Positions 23,689 through 32,372 of a stretch of DNA of 34,213 nt are shown here, in pieces. The DNA lies in NCBI GenBank assembly GCA_947857085.1, contig CANUDF010000012.1, forward strand, positions 1-34,213, given 5' to 3'. The notes beneath the pieces were generated by a model. That model ran no database searches and was not told the DNA's origin. It saw nothing but the letters and a program-made list of their open reading frames with translations. The stretch comes from Candidatus Gastranaerophilales bacterium. Lineage in GTDB: Bacteria; Cyanobacteriota; Vampirovibrionia; Gastranaerophilales; Gastranaerophilaceae. A program made the translations under genes and the position numbers. Numbering within the stretch: the first letter of the stretch is position 1; each line of letters begins with the position of its first letter.

Positions 23689-24630
23689 ATGAAAGAGTTC
23701 ATGTTAAATAATAAAGTAACTTATAACTTAATGTCCTTTACGGGTTTTAAATCAATGCTCTTATTTTCATATCTTCTTGAAGCTCCGCGCTCTTATGAGG
23801 AAATTAAACAATACTTTGCCGAACATCAATATCTGCATGAAACTATATCTATTGATACATTAAGAGTGTATATTAATTCTCTTGAGAGACTGGGCTGTGA
23901 GATTGTAAGAGGAAGAAAAGCAGAAGGTTCTAAATATAAACTGGTTAAACATCCTTTTGAACTTAAAATTAACGATGAACATGCTAAAAGTATTATAAAA
24001 GCTTTCAAAAGTGTCTACAAATCTATTGACGTTGAAGACCTTCTTGCTATAACAAAATTTTTTGAAAAAATTTCTGGAGGAATAGAAAATCAGGAACTTA
24101 AGGAAACTCTAAGAAATATATCCCCTCTTAAAAAAATCGATTCAGAAATTCTAAAACTTTTAATAATAGCGTGCAGAAAAAATGACGAAATTTCAATAAT
24201 GTATGATTCCCCATCTTCAGGTATAAAGAACATTGATGTCCTTGCACAAAAATTAGTTGTTGCTAATAACAAAGTTTATTTACACGGCATAAGCCCGCAA
24301 TACAAAAATACAGCAAGCTTTATTGTTTCCAGAATTAAAGAAAAACCTGTTGTTAAATTACAAAAGTCAATTAAAGCAGACATTGAACAGCTTACAATTG
24401 GCTGCGAAATATACGACAAAAATATTAATCTTCAGGATAATGAAAAAATTATTTCAAAAGATGATAAAAAACTGATAATAGAAATAACATCGGATAACAA
24501 ATTTTTGACAACTCAGAGAGTTCTTTCTTTGGGAAGTGATTGCAAAGTTTTATACCCGCAATCTTTTAAAGATGAGTTATGTTCAATCTTAAAAAAGATG
24601 AAGGAGGAATATTTTGCAGAAAAAATTTAA
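23689..24630 (+). CDS. WYL-domain transcriptional regulator, first of a pair
   Basis: This 313-residue protein has an N-terminal winged-helix DNA-binding region (about 15-85, with SIDTLRVYINSLERLGCEIVRGR), a linker, a WYL domain (about 145-225, with DVLAQKLVVANNKVYLHGISPQ followed by a conserved SRI segment) and a C-terminal WCX-like part (about 235-305). WYL domains sense ligands, and in several studied proteins they bind single-stranded DNA. It overlaps the second regulator gene by 17 bp. Pairs of this type (PafB/PafC) work as a heterodimer in the DNA-damage response of actinobacteria; the match here is in architecture only. Target genes are unknown; the dyad at 23641-23666 is a likely own site. 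Confidence 0.85.
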   Translation: MKEFMLNNKVTYNLMSFTGFKSMLLFSYLLEAPRSYEEIKQYFAEHQYLHETISIDTLRVYINSLERLGCEIVRGRKAEGSKYKLVKHPFELKINDEHAKSIIKAFKSVYKSIDVEDLLAITKFFEKISGGIENQELKETLRNISPLKKIDSEILKLLIIACRKNDEISIMYDSPSSGIKNIDVLAQKLVVANNKVYLHGISPQYKNTASFIVSRIKEKPVVKLQKSIKADIEQLTIGCEIYDKNINLQDNEKIISKDDKKLIIEITSDNKFLTTQRVLSLGSDCKVLYPQSFKDELCSILKKMKEEYFAEKI

Positions 24631-25528
24631 GGAAAAATATAATGAAAGCTGCATAAAAATATTCACACTGCTTAAACTCCTTTATGAAGATAAGGCAGAT
24701 TATAATAATGTTATGGATATATTTACAGAGGATGATGAGGAAAAACAACATGTCACTCTAAATAAATATTTAAATACTCTAAAAGTATTCGGCGTTAAAG
24801 TTCAAAAGGTAAACAATAAATTTGTTATGCAAAATACGCCTTTTTCTATGAACTTTGACCTGGATGACATTAAATCTATAAACCTTTTTGAAAAATTTCA
24901 AGAAGTACTTCCAAACGGAAAAACTAAACAGAATTTGGAGCTATTGCTCAAAAAGATTGAAGCAAGGTTTGATGACAACGCGAATAAAATATACCATTCT
25001 CTCAAATCTACAAATAACGCGGACTTTTCATTCTATTATGCAGATATTAGAGAACAAATAGAAAGATGCGAAAAGGTTTGCCAGGAAGCTTTCAAAGTAA
25101 ATATCCGCTATCTTGAAAAAAGCAAAGAAACCAATATTATATGTGATGCAAAACAGGTAATATATGACAACAAGACAGCATATTTACGCGTTTATAAAAT
25201 TAATGACAGGGAATATAAAGATTTACTAATTTCAAATATAATTTCCATATCCCAACTGCCTACCCAAAAAGGAACACTTGATACATCTCCAACTGTTGTA
25301 TATAAAATCAAAGGCAGACTGGCAAAAGCTTATAACTTAAAAGAAAACGAATATGTTCAAGAAATACTTGCTGATGGTACCATGATAATCGTAAATAAAA
25401 ATGAACCTACGGACAGTCTTCTCAAAAGGCTTATCAGATATGATTATGAATGCATAATTATCAGCCCGAAAGCAATACGCATTAAAATGATTGATATGAT
25501 AAATGCAGCTTTAAAAAATTATGAATAA
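24614..25528 (+). CDS. WYL-domain transcriptional regulator, second of a pair
   Basis: A 304-residue paralogue of the upstream protein with the same order: N-terminal helix-turn-helix region (about 8-70), WYL domain (about 155-220, with FKVNIRYLEKSKETNIICDAKQVIYDNKTAYLRVYKI) and a C-terminal WCX-like part. The start is TTG at 24614, chosen because a perfect AAGGAGG lies at 24601-24607 with 6-nt spacing; nearby ATG codons are poorer. The two proteins are clearly divergent, which fits distinct subunits of a heterodimer rather than a recent duplication. It ends 59 nt before dnaE. Confidence 0.83.
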   Translation: MQKKFKEKYNESCIKIFTLLKLLYEDKADYNNVMDIFTEDDEEKQHVTLNKYLNTLKVFGVKVQKVNNKFVMQNTPFSMNFDLDDIKSINLFEKFQEVLPNGKTKQNLELLLKKIEARFDDNANKIYHSLKSTNNADFSFYYADIREQIERCEKVCQEAFKVNIRYLEKSKETNIICDAKQVIYDNKTAYLRVYKINDREYKDLLISNIISISQLPTQKGTLDTSPTVVYKIKGRLAKAYNLKENEYVQEILADGTMIIVNKNEPTDSLLKRLIRYDYECIIISPKAIRIKMIDMINAALKNYE

Positions 25529-25572
25529 GCCCGCAATTTTTTTTAACATTAAAAGTAATTTAAAAAGTTATG

Positions 25573-25581
25573 TGTTAACAT
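25573..25581 (+). promoter_or_regulatory. Extended -10 promoter of dnaE, leaderless-type
   Basis: TGT-TAACAT (25573-25581) ends 6 nt before the dnaE ATG at 25588. No ribosome binding site is visible. dnaE may in addition be read from the WYL operon. Confidence 0.45.
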
Positions 25582-25587
25582 ATTAAT

Positions 25588-28500
25588 ATGAATACAGCAT
25601 ATGTACCATTGCACTTACACAGTGAATATTCTTTGCTTGACGGAGCAATAAGAGTTAAAGAACTCTGCGAATTTGCAAAGGCAAATAACATGCCGGCAGT
25701 TGCTATTACTGATCACGGCGTAATGTATTCAGCAATAGAATTTTACAGAATAGCAAAAGAAACAGGTATAAAAGCGCTTATTGGATGTGAATTTTATGTG
25801 CATGACGGTGATATTCATGAAAAGACACCCTCGCACAATCCTTTATATCACCTTGTTTTAATTGCAAAAGACAAAATTGGTTATATGAACCTTGTAAAAC
25901 TTGTTTCTATTGCACACTGTGAGGGAATGTATTACAAACCAAGAATTAATTTTGAATTACTTGAAAAATATCATGAGGGTTTAGTATGCAGTTCGGCTTG
26001 TTTGGGCGGCGAAGTACTGCAAAATTTATTAAAGAATAATTATGACGGGGCAAAATCAGTTGCACAAAAATATAAAGACCTGTTTGGAGAAGATTACTAT
26101 ATAGAACTTCAAGACCACGGTTTAGACGAACAAAAAAGGACGAATCCTGACCTTATAAAAATTGCGAATGAACTTGATATTAAAATGATTATAACAAATG
26201 ACTCGCATTATTTAAGAAAAGAAGATGCAGACTGGCATGACACTTTATTGTGTCTGCAAACCAATGCCCTTAAAGATGAGCCAAACCGTTTTCATTTTCC
26301 GAATAATGAATTTTATGTAAAAACACCGTCGGAACTCCGAGATGCTTTTAAATGGCTGGATAGTAAAACATTTGACGAATGTATTAAAAACACGGTAGAT
26401 ATCGCAGAAAAATGCCACCTGACACTGTTAGGCGAAAAAAGCCCTCTCCCTCACTATGAAGTTCCGGCAGGACATACCGTTGAAAGTTATCTCGATTTAA
26501 AAGTACACGAAGGATTAAAGGCACGTTATGGTGAAATTCCAGCTGATATTGAAAAACGAGTAAAATATGAACTCGGCATAATTGAACAAATGGGTTTTTC
26601 AGCTTATTTCTTAATTACATGGGATTTTATCCATTTTGCCAAAACACATGATATTCCGGTAGGCCCGGGCAGGGGTTCCGCAGCAGGTTCAGTTGTTGCG
26701 TATGCACTTGGAATTACAGATTTAGACCCGATAGAACACCACCTGTTGTTTGAAAGATTTTTGAACCCGGAACGATACAGCATGCCTGATGTTGATATTG
26801 ACTTTTGTATTGAACGCCGCGGGGAAGTTATTGATTATGTAACAAGAAAGTACGGTGCCGATAAAGTCTGCCAGATTATTACATTCGGTACATATGCGGC
26901 TAAAGCAGCTTTAAAAGGAGTTGCACGCGTATTTAATATTCCTTTTGCAAGAAGCAATCAGCTTTCATCTTTAATCCCCGCTGAACCGAAAGCAAAAATT
27001 GATGACGCATTGCAACCCGGCATGGAGTTAAAAAAATTATATGACGAAGATCCTGAAGTAAAAAAACTGGTAGACATGGCCAAGGCTATTGAAGGTATCA
27101 AGAATAACGTTGGTACCCACGCCGCAGGTGTAATCATCGCACACAAACCTCTTAATGAAATAGTACCTGTGCAGCCTTCAAAAGATGGTATTATAGTTAC
27201 GGAATATCCGATGGCTGATTTAGAAAAACTCGGTCTTTTAAAAATGGACTTTTTAGGCCTCAGAAACCTTACAATGATTTCTAAGACAATGAAATTAATC
27301 AAAAAACGCCGCGGGATAGAATTTGACGTAAACAGAATTCCGCTTGACGATAAAGAAACATTCAAAATGCTTGAAGCCGGTGATACAGATGGAGTATTCC
27401 AGCTGGAATCTTCGGGCATGAAAAAACTGGTAAAAGATTTAAAACCAGACGTATTTGAAGATTTGGGCGCACTTGTTGCATTATTCCGACCGGGGCCGCT
27501 TGAATCAGGAATGGTTCAAGACTTTGTAGAGCGTAAACATGGCCGACAGAAAATTACTTATGCCCACCCACTATTGGAACCTGTATTAAAAGATACATAC
27601 GGTACTATTGTTTATCAAGAACAAATTATGCAGGTATTCCAAGTTCTTGCGGATTATACACTCGGACAGGCTGATATGGTTCGCCGTATGATGGGTAAAA
27701 AGAAGCTGGACGAAATGGCACAGCAAAAAGGCAAATTCATTGAAGGTGCCGCAAGACACGGCATGACGGCAAAAGATGCTGCCGCTTTATTTGAACAAAT
27801 AGAAAAATTTGCATCATACTGCTTTAACAGATCCCACTCCGCAGCTTATGCATTTGTTGCGTATCAAACTGCTTATTTAAAGTGTCACTATAAAGTTGAA
27901 TATCTATCATGCTTACTATCAAGTGTATCAGGAGATCAGGAAAAAACACAGCTTTACATTGAAGAAGCACAAAAAAATGGTATAAAAGTCATGCCGCCTG
28001 ATATTAACAAGTCATATGCTGAATTTGCACCTGACGGAAACAATATCCGTTTTGGTCTTGCATCAATTAAGCAGGTTGGTGATATTGTTGTTGAAAGTAT
28101 TATTAATGAACGCGAGCAGAACGGTGAATTCAAATCAATTTACGATTTCTGCAAACGAGTTGATGCAAAATGCACAAATAAACGTGTTCTTGAAGGTTTA
28201 ATCAAATCAGGTGCTTTTTCCAATATAGAAAAAAGCAGAAAACAGCTTTTGGAGAATATGGAATACATAGTTGCAACTGCAAACAGAGAAGCACAAGCAA
28301 AAGAACTCGGACAGGTAAGTCTTTTTGCGGGATTACAGGATAATGACGATTTTGCGGGAACAAAATTTCAACTTGCAGGAAGTGATGAAGAATTTGACCA
28401 GAGACAGCTTCAGAACTTTGAAAAAGAATTTTTAGGCTTTTACGTATCAAGCCACCCGTTATCAACAATAAGAGATAAACTGCCATTTTTAATGACACAT

Positions 28501-29055
28501 AAAATTACAGAGGTAGCTGAACAACCTAATGATAAAGTTGTTACAATATGCGGACTTATTACAGGTGTAAAACAAATACCTACAAAGAAAGACCCAACAA
28601 AATTCATCAAATTTGTTACGGTTGAAGACTTAACAGGTAAAATTGAAGTAATATGCTTTAACAATAAGATTTCTGAATTCGGAACAATGCTTGAGCAAGA
28701 ACAACGTGTAATTATTTCAGGCAAAGTCAACCGAAGAGGAGATGAAGAAGTTCCGTCAATCATTGTGGATACTGTTAAACCTGTTGACAACTCAAATATA
28801 TTTACTATAGAATTTCACGACGAGTTAAGATTTGAAGAATTAGTACTTTTAAAACAAATCCTTTGTGATTATTCCGGTTCAGATCCTGTAATGCTAAAAC
28901 TGCATGATGACAGCGGAGAAGTAAAAATCCTATCTGCATCTATGTTCTGGGTTGATGCTAGTAATGACTTAGCAAATAAAATTGAACATAAATTTAAAGA
29001 TAGAATTTCAATAAATATAAAATCTTTAGATAATACAGAAATGGCAGCAGCATAA
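25588..29055 (+). CDS. dnaE: DNA polymerase III alpha subunit (DnaE1 type)
   Basis: DnaE is the replicative polymerase. The 1155 residues start with a PHP domain (about 1-280), followed by the polymerase core with PGRGSAAGSVVAYALG, the catalytic PDVDIDFCIERRG and the LLKMDFLGLRNLT region, a helix-hairpin-helix and tau/beta-binding part, and an OB-fold (about 985-1060, VVTICGLITGVKQI). All nine metal-ligand positions of an active PHP domain are intact: His9, His11, Asp18, His43, Glu68, His88, Cys138, Asp205 and His207. That pattern is known from DnaE proteins that proofread with the PHP domain. It is not the PolC form, having no inserted DEDD exonuclease. Confidence 0.97.
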   Translation: MNTAYVPLHLHSEYSLLDGAIRVKELCEFAKANNMPAVAITDHGVMYSAIEFYRIAKETGIKALIGCEFYVHDGDIHEKTPSHNPLYHLVLIAKDKIGYMNLVKLVSIAHCEGMYYKPRINFELLEKYHEGLVCSSACLGGEVLQNLLKNNYDGAKSVAQKYKDLFGEDYYIELQDHGLDEQKRTNPDLIKIANELDIKMIITNDSHYLRKEDADWHDTLLCLQTNALKDEPNRFHFPNNEFYVKTPSELRDAFKWLDSKTFDECIKNTVDIAEKCHLTLLGEKSPLPHYEVPAGHTVESYLDLKVHEGLKARYGEIPADIEKRVKYELGIIEQMGFSAYFLITWDFIHFAKTHDIPVGPGRGSAAGSVVAYALGITDLDPIEHHLLFERFLNPERYSMPDVDIDFCIERRGEVIDYVTRKYGADKVCQIITFGTYAAKAALKGVARVFNIPFARSNQLSSLIPAEPKAKIDDALQPGMELKKLYDEDPEVKKLVDMAKAIEGIKNNVGTHAAGVIIAHKPLNEIVPVQPSKDGIIVTEYPMADLEKLGLLKMDFLGLRNLTMISKTMKLIKKRRGIEFDVNRIPLDDKETFKMLEAGDTDGVFQLESSGMKKLVKDLKPDVFEDLGALVALFRPGPLESGMVQDFVERKHGRQKITYAHPLLEPVLKDTYGTIVYQEQIMQVFQVLADYTLGQADMVRRMMGKKKLDEMAQQKGKFIEGAARHGMTAKDAAALFEQIEKFASYCFNRSHSAAYAFVAYQTAYLKCHYKVEYLSCLLSSVSGDQEKTQLYIEEAQKNGIKVMPPDINKSYAEFAPDGNNIRFGLASIKQVGDIVVESIINEREQNGEFKSIYDFCKRVDAKCTNKRVLEGLIKSGAFSNIEKSRKQLLENMEYIVATANREAQAKELGQVSLFAGLQDNDDFAGTKFQLAGSDEEFDQRQLQNFEKEFLGFYVSSHPLSTIRDKLPFLMTHKITEVAEQPNDKVVTICGLITGVKQIPTKKDPTKFIKFVTVEDLTGKIEVICFNNKISEFGTMLEQEQRVIISGKVNRRGDEEVPSIIVDTVKPVDNSNIFTIEFHDELRFEELVLLKQILCDYSGSDPVMLKLHDDSGEVKILSASMFWVDASNDLANKIEHKFKDRISINIKSLDNTEMAAA

Positions 29056-29072
29056 AAAATTAAACAAAGTAC

Positions 29073-29100
29073 TTGCAAAAAAAATTTGCTCATGTATAAT
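29073..29100 (+). promoter_or_regulatory. Promoter of tRNA-Gly
   Basis: TTGCAA (29073-29078) and consensus TATAAT (29095-29100) are 16 bp apart, in the 63-nt gap after dnaE. The predicted start is near 29107, about 12 nt before the mature tRNA. Confidence 0.65.
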
Positions 29101-29118
29101 TAAAAAGTAACAAGAATT

Positions 29119-29190
29119 GCGGGGGTAATTCAGTGGTAGAATGCCTCCTTGCCAAGGAGGATGTCGCGAGTTCGAGCCTCGTCTCCCGCT
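29119..29190 (+). tRNA. trnG: tRNA-Gly (anticodon GCC)
   Basis: The cloverleaf folds fully: acceptor stem GCGGGGG with CTCCCGC (one G-U), D-loop TTCAGTGGTAGAA, anticodon arm CTCCT-TGCCAAG-type with GCC at 29151-29153, and T-arm GAGTTCGAGCCTC. The discriminator base is T, as expected for bacterial tRNA-Gly. The 3' CCA is not encoded and must be added by CCA-transferase. Confidence 0.96.
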
Positions 29191-29233
29191 AATTAAAAGA
29201 CCGTAGGACTTTAGTTCTAACGGTCTTTTAATT
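29191..29233. terminator. Bidirectional terminator after tRNA-Gly and the 5'-nucleotidase-like gene
   Basis: A 14-bp perfect stem (29191-29204 with 29220-29233) is extended by a 5-bp inner stem (AGGAC with GUUCU, a G-U included) with one bulged base and a 4-nt loop. The outer arms are A-rich on one side and T-rich on the other, so it can stop RNA polymerase from both directions. Confidence 0.85.
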
Positions 29234-30720
29234 TATCTAGATAGTTCAACAAGCTCAAACTGAGGGTACTGCATTCCTTTTGGGTATTCTGAAGCTGCTT
29301 TTTTAAGTCCGTTCATTAAAACATCATTAATTCTTACGTTCTTTTTATTTATTTCAACATCACTTTTTTCTACATTTTGAAGTACACTAAAACCTTGTCC
29401 TCCATCCGCTATATATGAATCTATGGTACATTTATATTTACCAGTTAGAGGATTGGAGTCAGCATCAAGTATAGGTTTGTTATTGATGTAAATCTGTTTT
29501 ACCTCCCAAATTCCTGACTCACGATTATCAAACCCCTCAATTTTAACATTATTTGAACACTGTAAGAAACGCGGATTGCTGCTGCCATAGCCGTTTGTTT
29601 TTAGTGCATGTTGAAAAACTTCTTTTAACTGTTGTGCATTTAATTCAACTGTTTTTATCGGAGTATCAGCAATCATTGTCTTTTTGAACAGGTAATTTGT
29701 AATGTAGCTGTCCGGTCTGTATTCCATTGGTTTCACTAAGAAGCCTGTTGAGAAAAATGCTATATCGGAATCAGAAACTTTCATCATTTCATCTGCCAAA
29801 AAACTACCTAACGGACATGGTTTTGAATATTGCTTAGGCAGATGAAGAGTATATGGTGCAATATTATCAAGTAATCCTGATGTTTTTTCATATTCTTCCA
29901 GCTCAGTCTTGAAAATTTTATCAATATCCAAATTGTCTTGTGTCAACATTACTACATTTTTGACTTCTTTGCATCCATTATTGTTGACTAAGTCAAGTCT
30001 ATACATTGAGTCACTAAAAGATTGAGGATAATAAATATTTAAGTCCGTATCAGGAGGCACAAAATCGTGATCATGACCTCCGATTGTGACATCTATTTTT
30101 ATTCCATTATCTCCGCACGTTTTGACCAAGTTTTTGCTGACCGGCATATAATCGTGATTTAAAACTATTACATTATCAGGCTTTTCTTTTAATATTGCTT
30201 GTTGTATTTCACTTATGACCTGCATTTGTTTTTTAGGTACAATTCCATATTTCGCCGTATTTATATTATCAATACAAAAACCTGTAATAAAAGTTTTATC
30301 CCCATCGCGCTTAACTATTGTGTATGGTTTCAGCCATTTTGGACGGCTTCCGTCAGAATTAAAAATATTTGCACAAACTGTCTGAATGCCTTTACTACTG
30401 AATTTTTTTACAGTATCAACAAGGTAATCCAAACTTTCTTTATTAAACCCAAAGTCATTATTTCCCAGGGTTACAACCATTTCTAAGTCTGGCTTTGCTT
30501 CTTTCATTTTAATAAAGCTGCTGCGTTCCAAATCTTTTGGATAAATTCCCTTAAAAATATCGCCGCAATGCAGCAGCAAAACATTATTATCGTTTTTACT
30601 TTCATTTAAAACTTTTGACAAGAAAGCTCTGGTTTTTCGTGTTTCTTGATGAGAATCCGAAATTGCATATATTTTTGTTGTCCCCTCAAATGCCATATTA
30701 CTATTTTGGTATATTTTCAT
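29233..30720 (-). CDS. 5'-nucleotidase-like metallophosphoesterase without a signal peptide
   Basis: The 495-residue protein has the two-domain layout of UshA/5'-nucleotidases: an N-terminal metallophosphoesterase (about 14-270) and a C-terminal 5'-nucleotidase domain (about 300-470, with CPLGSFLADEMMKVSDSDIAFF). Metal motifs seen are ISDSH (Asp22, His24), HCGD (Asp54), GNND (86-89), LNHDY and GGHDHDF. The GNH[E/D]xxD catalytic block reads GNNDFG, so the dyad His and Asp are replaced by Asn88 and Gly91. The short N-terminal tail (MKIYQNSNMAFEG) is not a signal peptide, unlike the usual periplasmic enzymes. It may act in the cytoplasm or be exported by another route, and may have altered or no nucleotidase activity. 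The stop abuts a bidirectional terminator. Confidence 0.85.
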   Translation of the reverse strand: MKIYQNSNMAFEGTTKIYAISDSHQETRKTRAFLSKVLNESKNDNNVLLLHCGDIFKGIYPKDLERSSFIKMKEAKPDLEMVVTLGNNDFGFNKESLDYLVDTVKKFSSKGIQTVCANIFNSDGSRPKWLKPYTIVKRDGDKTFITGFCIDNINTAKYGIVPKKQMQVISEIQQAILKEKPDNVIVLNHDYMPVSKNLVKTCGDNGIKIDVTIGGHDHDFVPPDTDLNIYYPQSFSDSMYRLDLVNNNGCKEVKNVVMLTQDNLDIDKIFKTELEEYEKTSGLLDNIAPYTLHLPKQYSKPCPLGSFLADEMMKVSDSDIAFFSTGFLVKPMEYRPDSYITNYLFKKTMIADTPIKTVELNAQQLKEVFQHALKTNGYGSSNPRFLQCSNNVKIEGFDNRESGIWEVKQIYINNKPILDADSNPLTGKYKCTIDSYIADGGQGFSVLQNVEKSDVEINKKNVRINDVLMNGLKKAASEYPKGMQYPQFELVELSR

Positions 30721-30831
30721 ATTAATCTCTTTCTATATAATAAGTTTAAAATTTTCTTTTCTTAAGTTATAAATATGCTAAATTTTTTTTTTGCTAATGA
30801 TTATAAAACTATCTCTTCATTTAATTGTAAG

Positions 30832-32265
30832 TTAATTTAAAATTTTGTTTCTTGCAATCCAAGTAATATAGTATGACAATAAAACAAAGAAAGGCATTTT
30901 AAACAAAGCTTTCACATCTCCAGTACCATACCTTATGATACAATTGATTAAAAATGCTGATATTAAACCAATTATAAATGCCGCAAATAAAGTTCTAAAA
31001 AATTTAAAGAAATCTATATTATCTACTTCTTTGATTCTATATGACAAATTCATCATTGCACAAATAATAAATGATGCTAATACCGCAATTCCCGCCCCAC
31101 ACAGCCCGCTGTGATTTATTAGCCATATATTTAATATAAAGGCAATAACTCCGGCTATAAATGTTATGACCATTTCTATATAAGTTTTGTTACTCAAATG
31201 GTATTTTATATTTACTAACTTCATTAATTCATGAATAAATAATGCAGAAACAAAAAAAGGTAAAAAGTATTTTGCCTCATTATAACGACCGGCAAATATT
31301 ATACGGCTTACCATATCAGAATAATACAAAAATACTCCTATAACAGGCATAAACAGCAATATATATAATTGAGCTGTTTTGGTAACAAAATCTTTTATAT
31401 CTCGCTCATTTTTCTCGTATTTCTGAACAATTACCGGAAACATAGCAAAAGAAAAAGTAGAAACTATTTGGGTTATTGTTGCTGATGCAAACATAGCGAC
31501 AACACTTGTCAACGCCGTAGAGATAAAGTCCTGCTTAAACTGAAAAATATATTTATTAATATTTAACATAGTCCACAGACTAACATTAGTAATAATAGTA
31601 GGCAGGCTATATCTTAAATTTTCAAATAATAATTCTGAATTCCATTTGAATTTCATATGGATCATAAGCTTGATTTTTTTAAGAATATAAATATCTACTA
31701 TAACAATAGCAGCAGCCATAGCTATTAACAAAGCTTCTGTTTTTGGGATAAAATCAGCAATAAACAAAAACAGCAAAAGCAAAGATGCCTGATATAGAAT
31801 AATGCTTATTGTATACAAAAATGGTCTGTTGAAAACTCTTAGCATCTGGTACAAAAACTGCCTGAAACCGGCAGGAAAAATGATTAAAAGAGTAAGAAAT
31901 AATAGATGCCTGCTTATATACAATTTTTGTACTATTAAATCCGAAAACGTAAAATAAATTATACCTATAATTAAATATGAAACAATCGAAATTATAAAAA
32001 TATTTGAATAAAATTCTTCCAGTCTGTTTTGCGAATTATATTTTTCATAAAATCTTAAAGCAGCTTTCGCTATCCAATCGCTTGTCAATGTACAAGTCAA
32101 TGTTAGAAGGCCGACGCAAAGATTATACATTCCCATTTCTTTTTTAGTTAATATATGCGCAAAAAACGGAATGATTAATAGAGCATTCACAATTACAAGC
32201 AGTCTTGACGGCAAGTAGCTCAAAAAATTTCTAAATATATAATTATAATGTCTTGAAATACCCAT
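30832..32265 (-). CDS. Polysaccharide biosynthesis flippase (Wzx/MATE-like, MOP superfamily)
   Basis: The 477-residue protein contains about 12-14 hydrophobic helices spread across its whole length. Its N-terminus (YNYIFRNFLSYLPSRLLVIVNALLIIPFFAHILTKKEMGMYNL) is typical of Wzx-type proteins that move lipid-linked oligosaccharides across the inner membrane. MurJ is related but is usually longer and has a different N-terminus. The ATG follows TGC-TATCAT by 9 nt, giving a very short leader. It diverges from the unknown membrane-anchored protein next door across an 87-nt gap to the first ATG. Confidence 0.88.
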   Translation of the reverse strand: MGISRHYNYIFRNFLSYLPSRLLVIVNALLIIPFFAHILTKKEMGMYNLCVGLLTLTCTLTSDWIAKAALRFYEKYNSQNRLEEFYSNIFIISIVSYLIIGIIYFTFSDLIVQKLYISRHLLFLTLLIIFPAGFRQFLYQMLRVFNRPFLYTISIILYQASLLLLFLFIADFIPKTEALLIAMAAAIVIVDIYILKKIKLMIHMKFKWNSELLFENLRYSLPTIITNVSLWTMLNINKYIFQFKQDFISTALTSVVAMFASATITQIVSTFSFAMFPVIVQKYEKNERDIKDFVTKTAQLYILLFMPVIGVFLYYSDMVSRIIFAGRYNEAKYFLPFFVSALFIHELMKLVNIKYHLSNKTYIEMVITFIAGVIAFILNIWLINHSGLCGAGIAVLASFIICAMMNLSYRIKEVDNIDFFKFFRTLFAAFIIGLISAFLINCIIRYGTGDVKALFKMPFFVLLSYYITWIARNKILN

Positions 32266-32342
32266 TATCCTATAATGATAGCATATCTAAATAATTATTA
32301 AAAATATTTAATAAATTTACAAAAAAGACTTATCAGAAAAAT

Positions 32343-32366
32343 TGTTATAAAATGATTTATAAAGGA
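32343..32366 (+). promoter_or_regulatory. Promoter and ribosome binding site that set the start of the last gene
   Basis: An extended -10 (TGT-TATAAA, 32343-32351) overlaps an in-frame ATG at 32352. A strong AAAGGAG (32360-32366) lies 6 nt before the next in-frame ATG at 32373. Transcription would begin after 32352, so 32373 is the start. Confidence 0.55.
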
Positions 32367-32372
32367 GAAAAT

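Noticed and set aside
26958-27419. Minus-strand ORF of 153 codons inside dnaE
   Set aside because: Lies wholly antisense to the conserved polymerase core; Ser/Pro-rich translation typical of a shadow frame.
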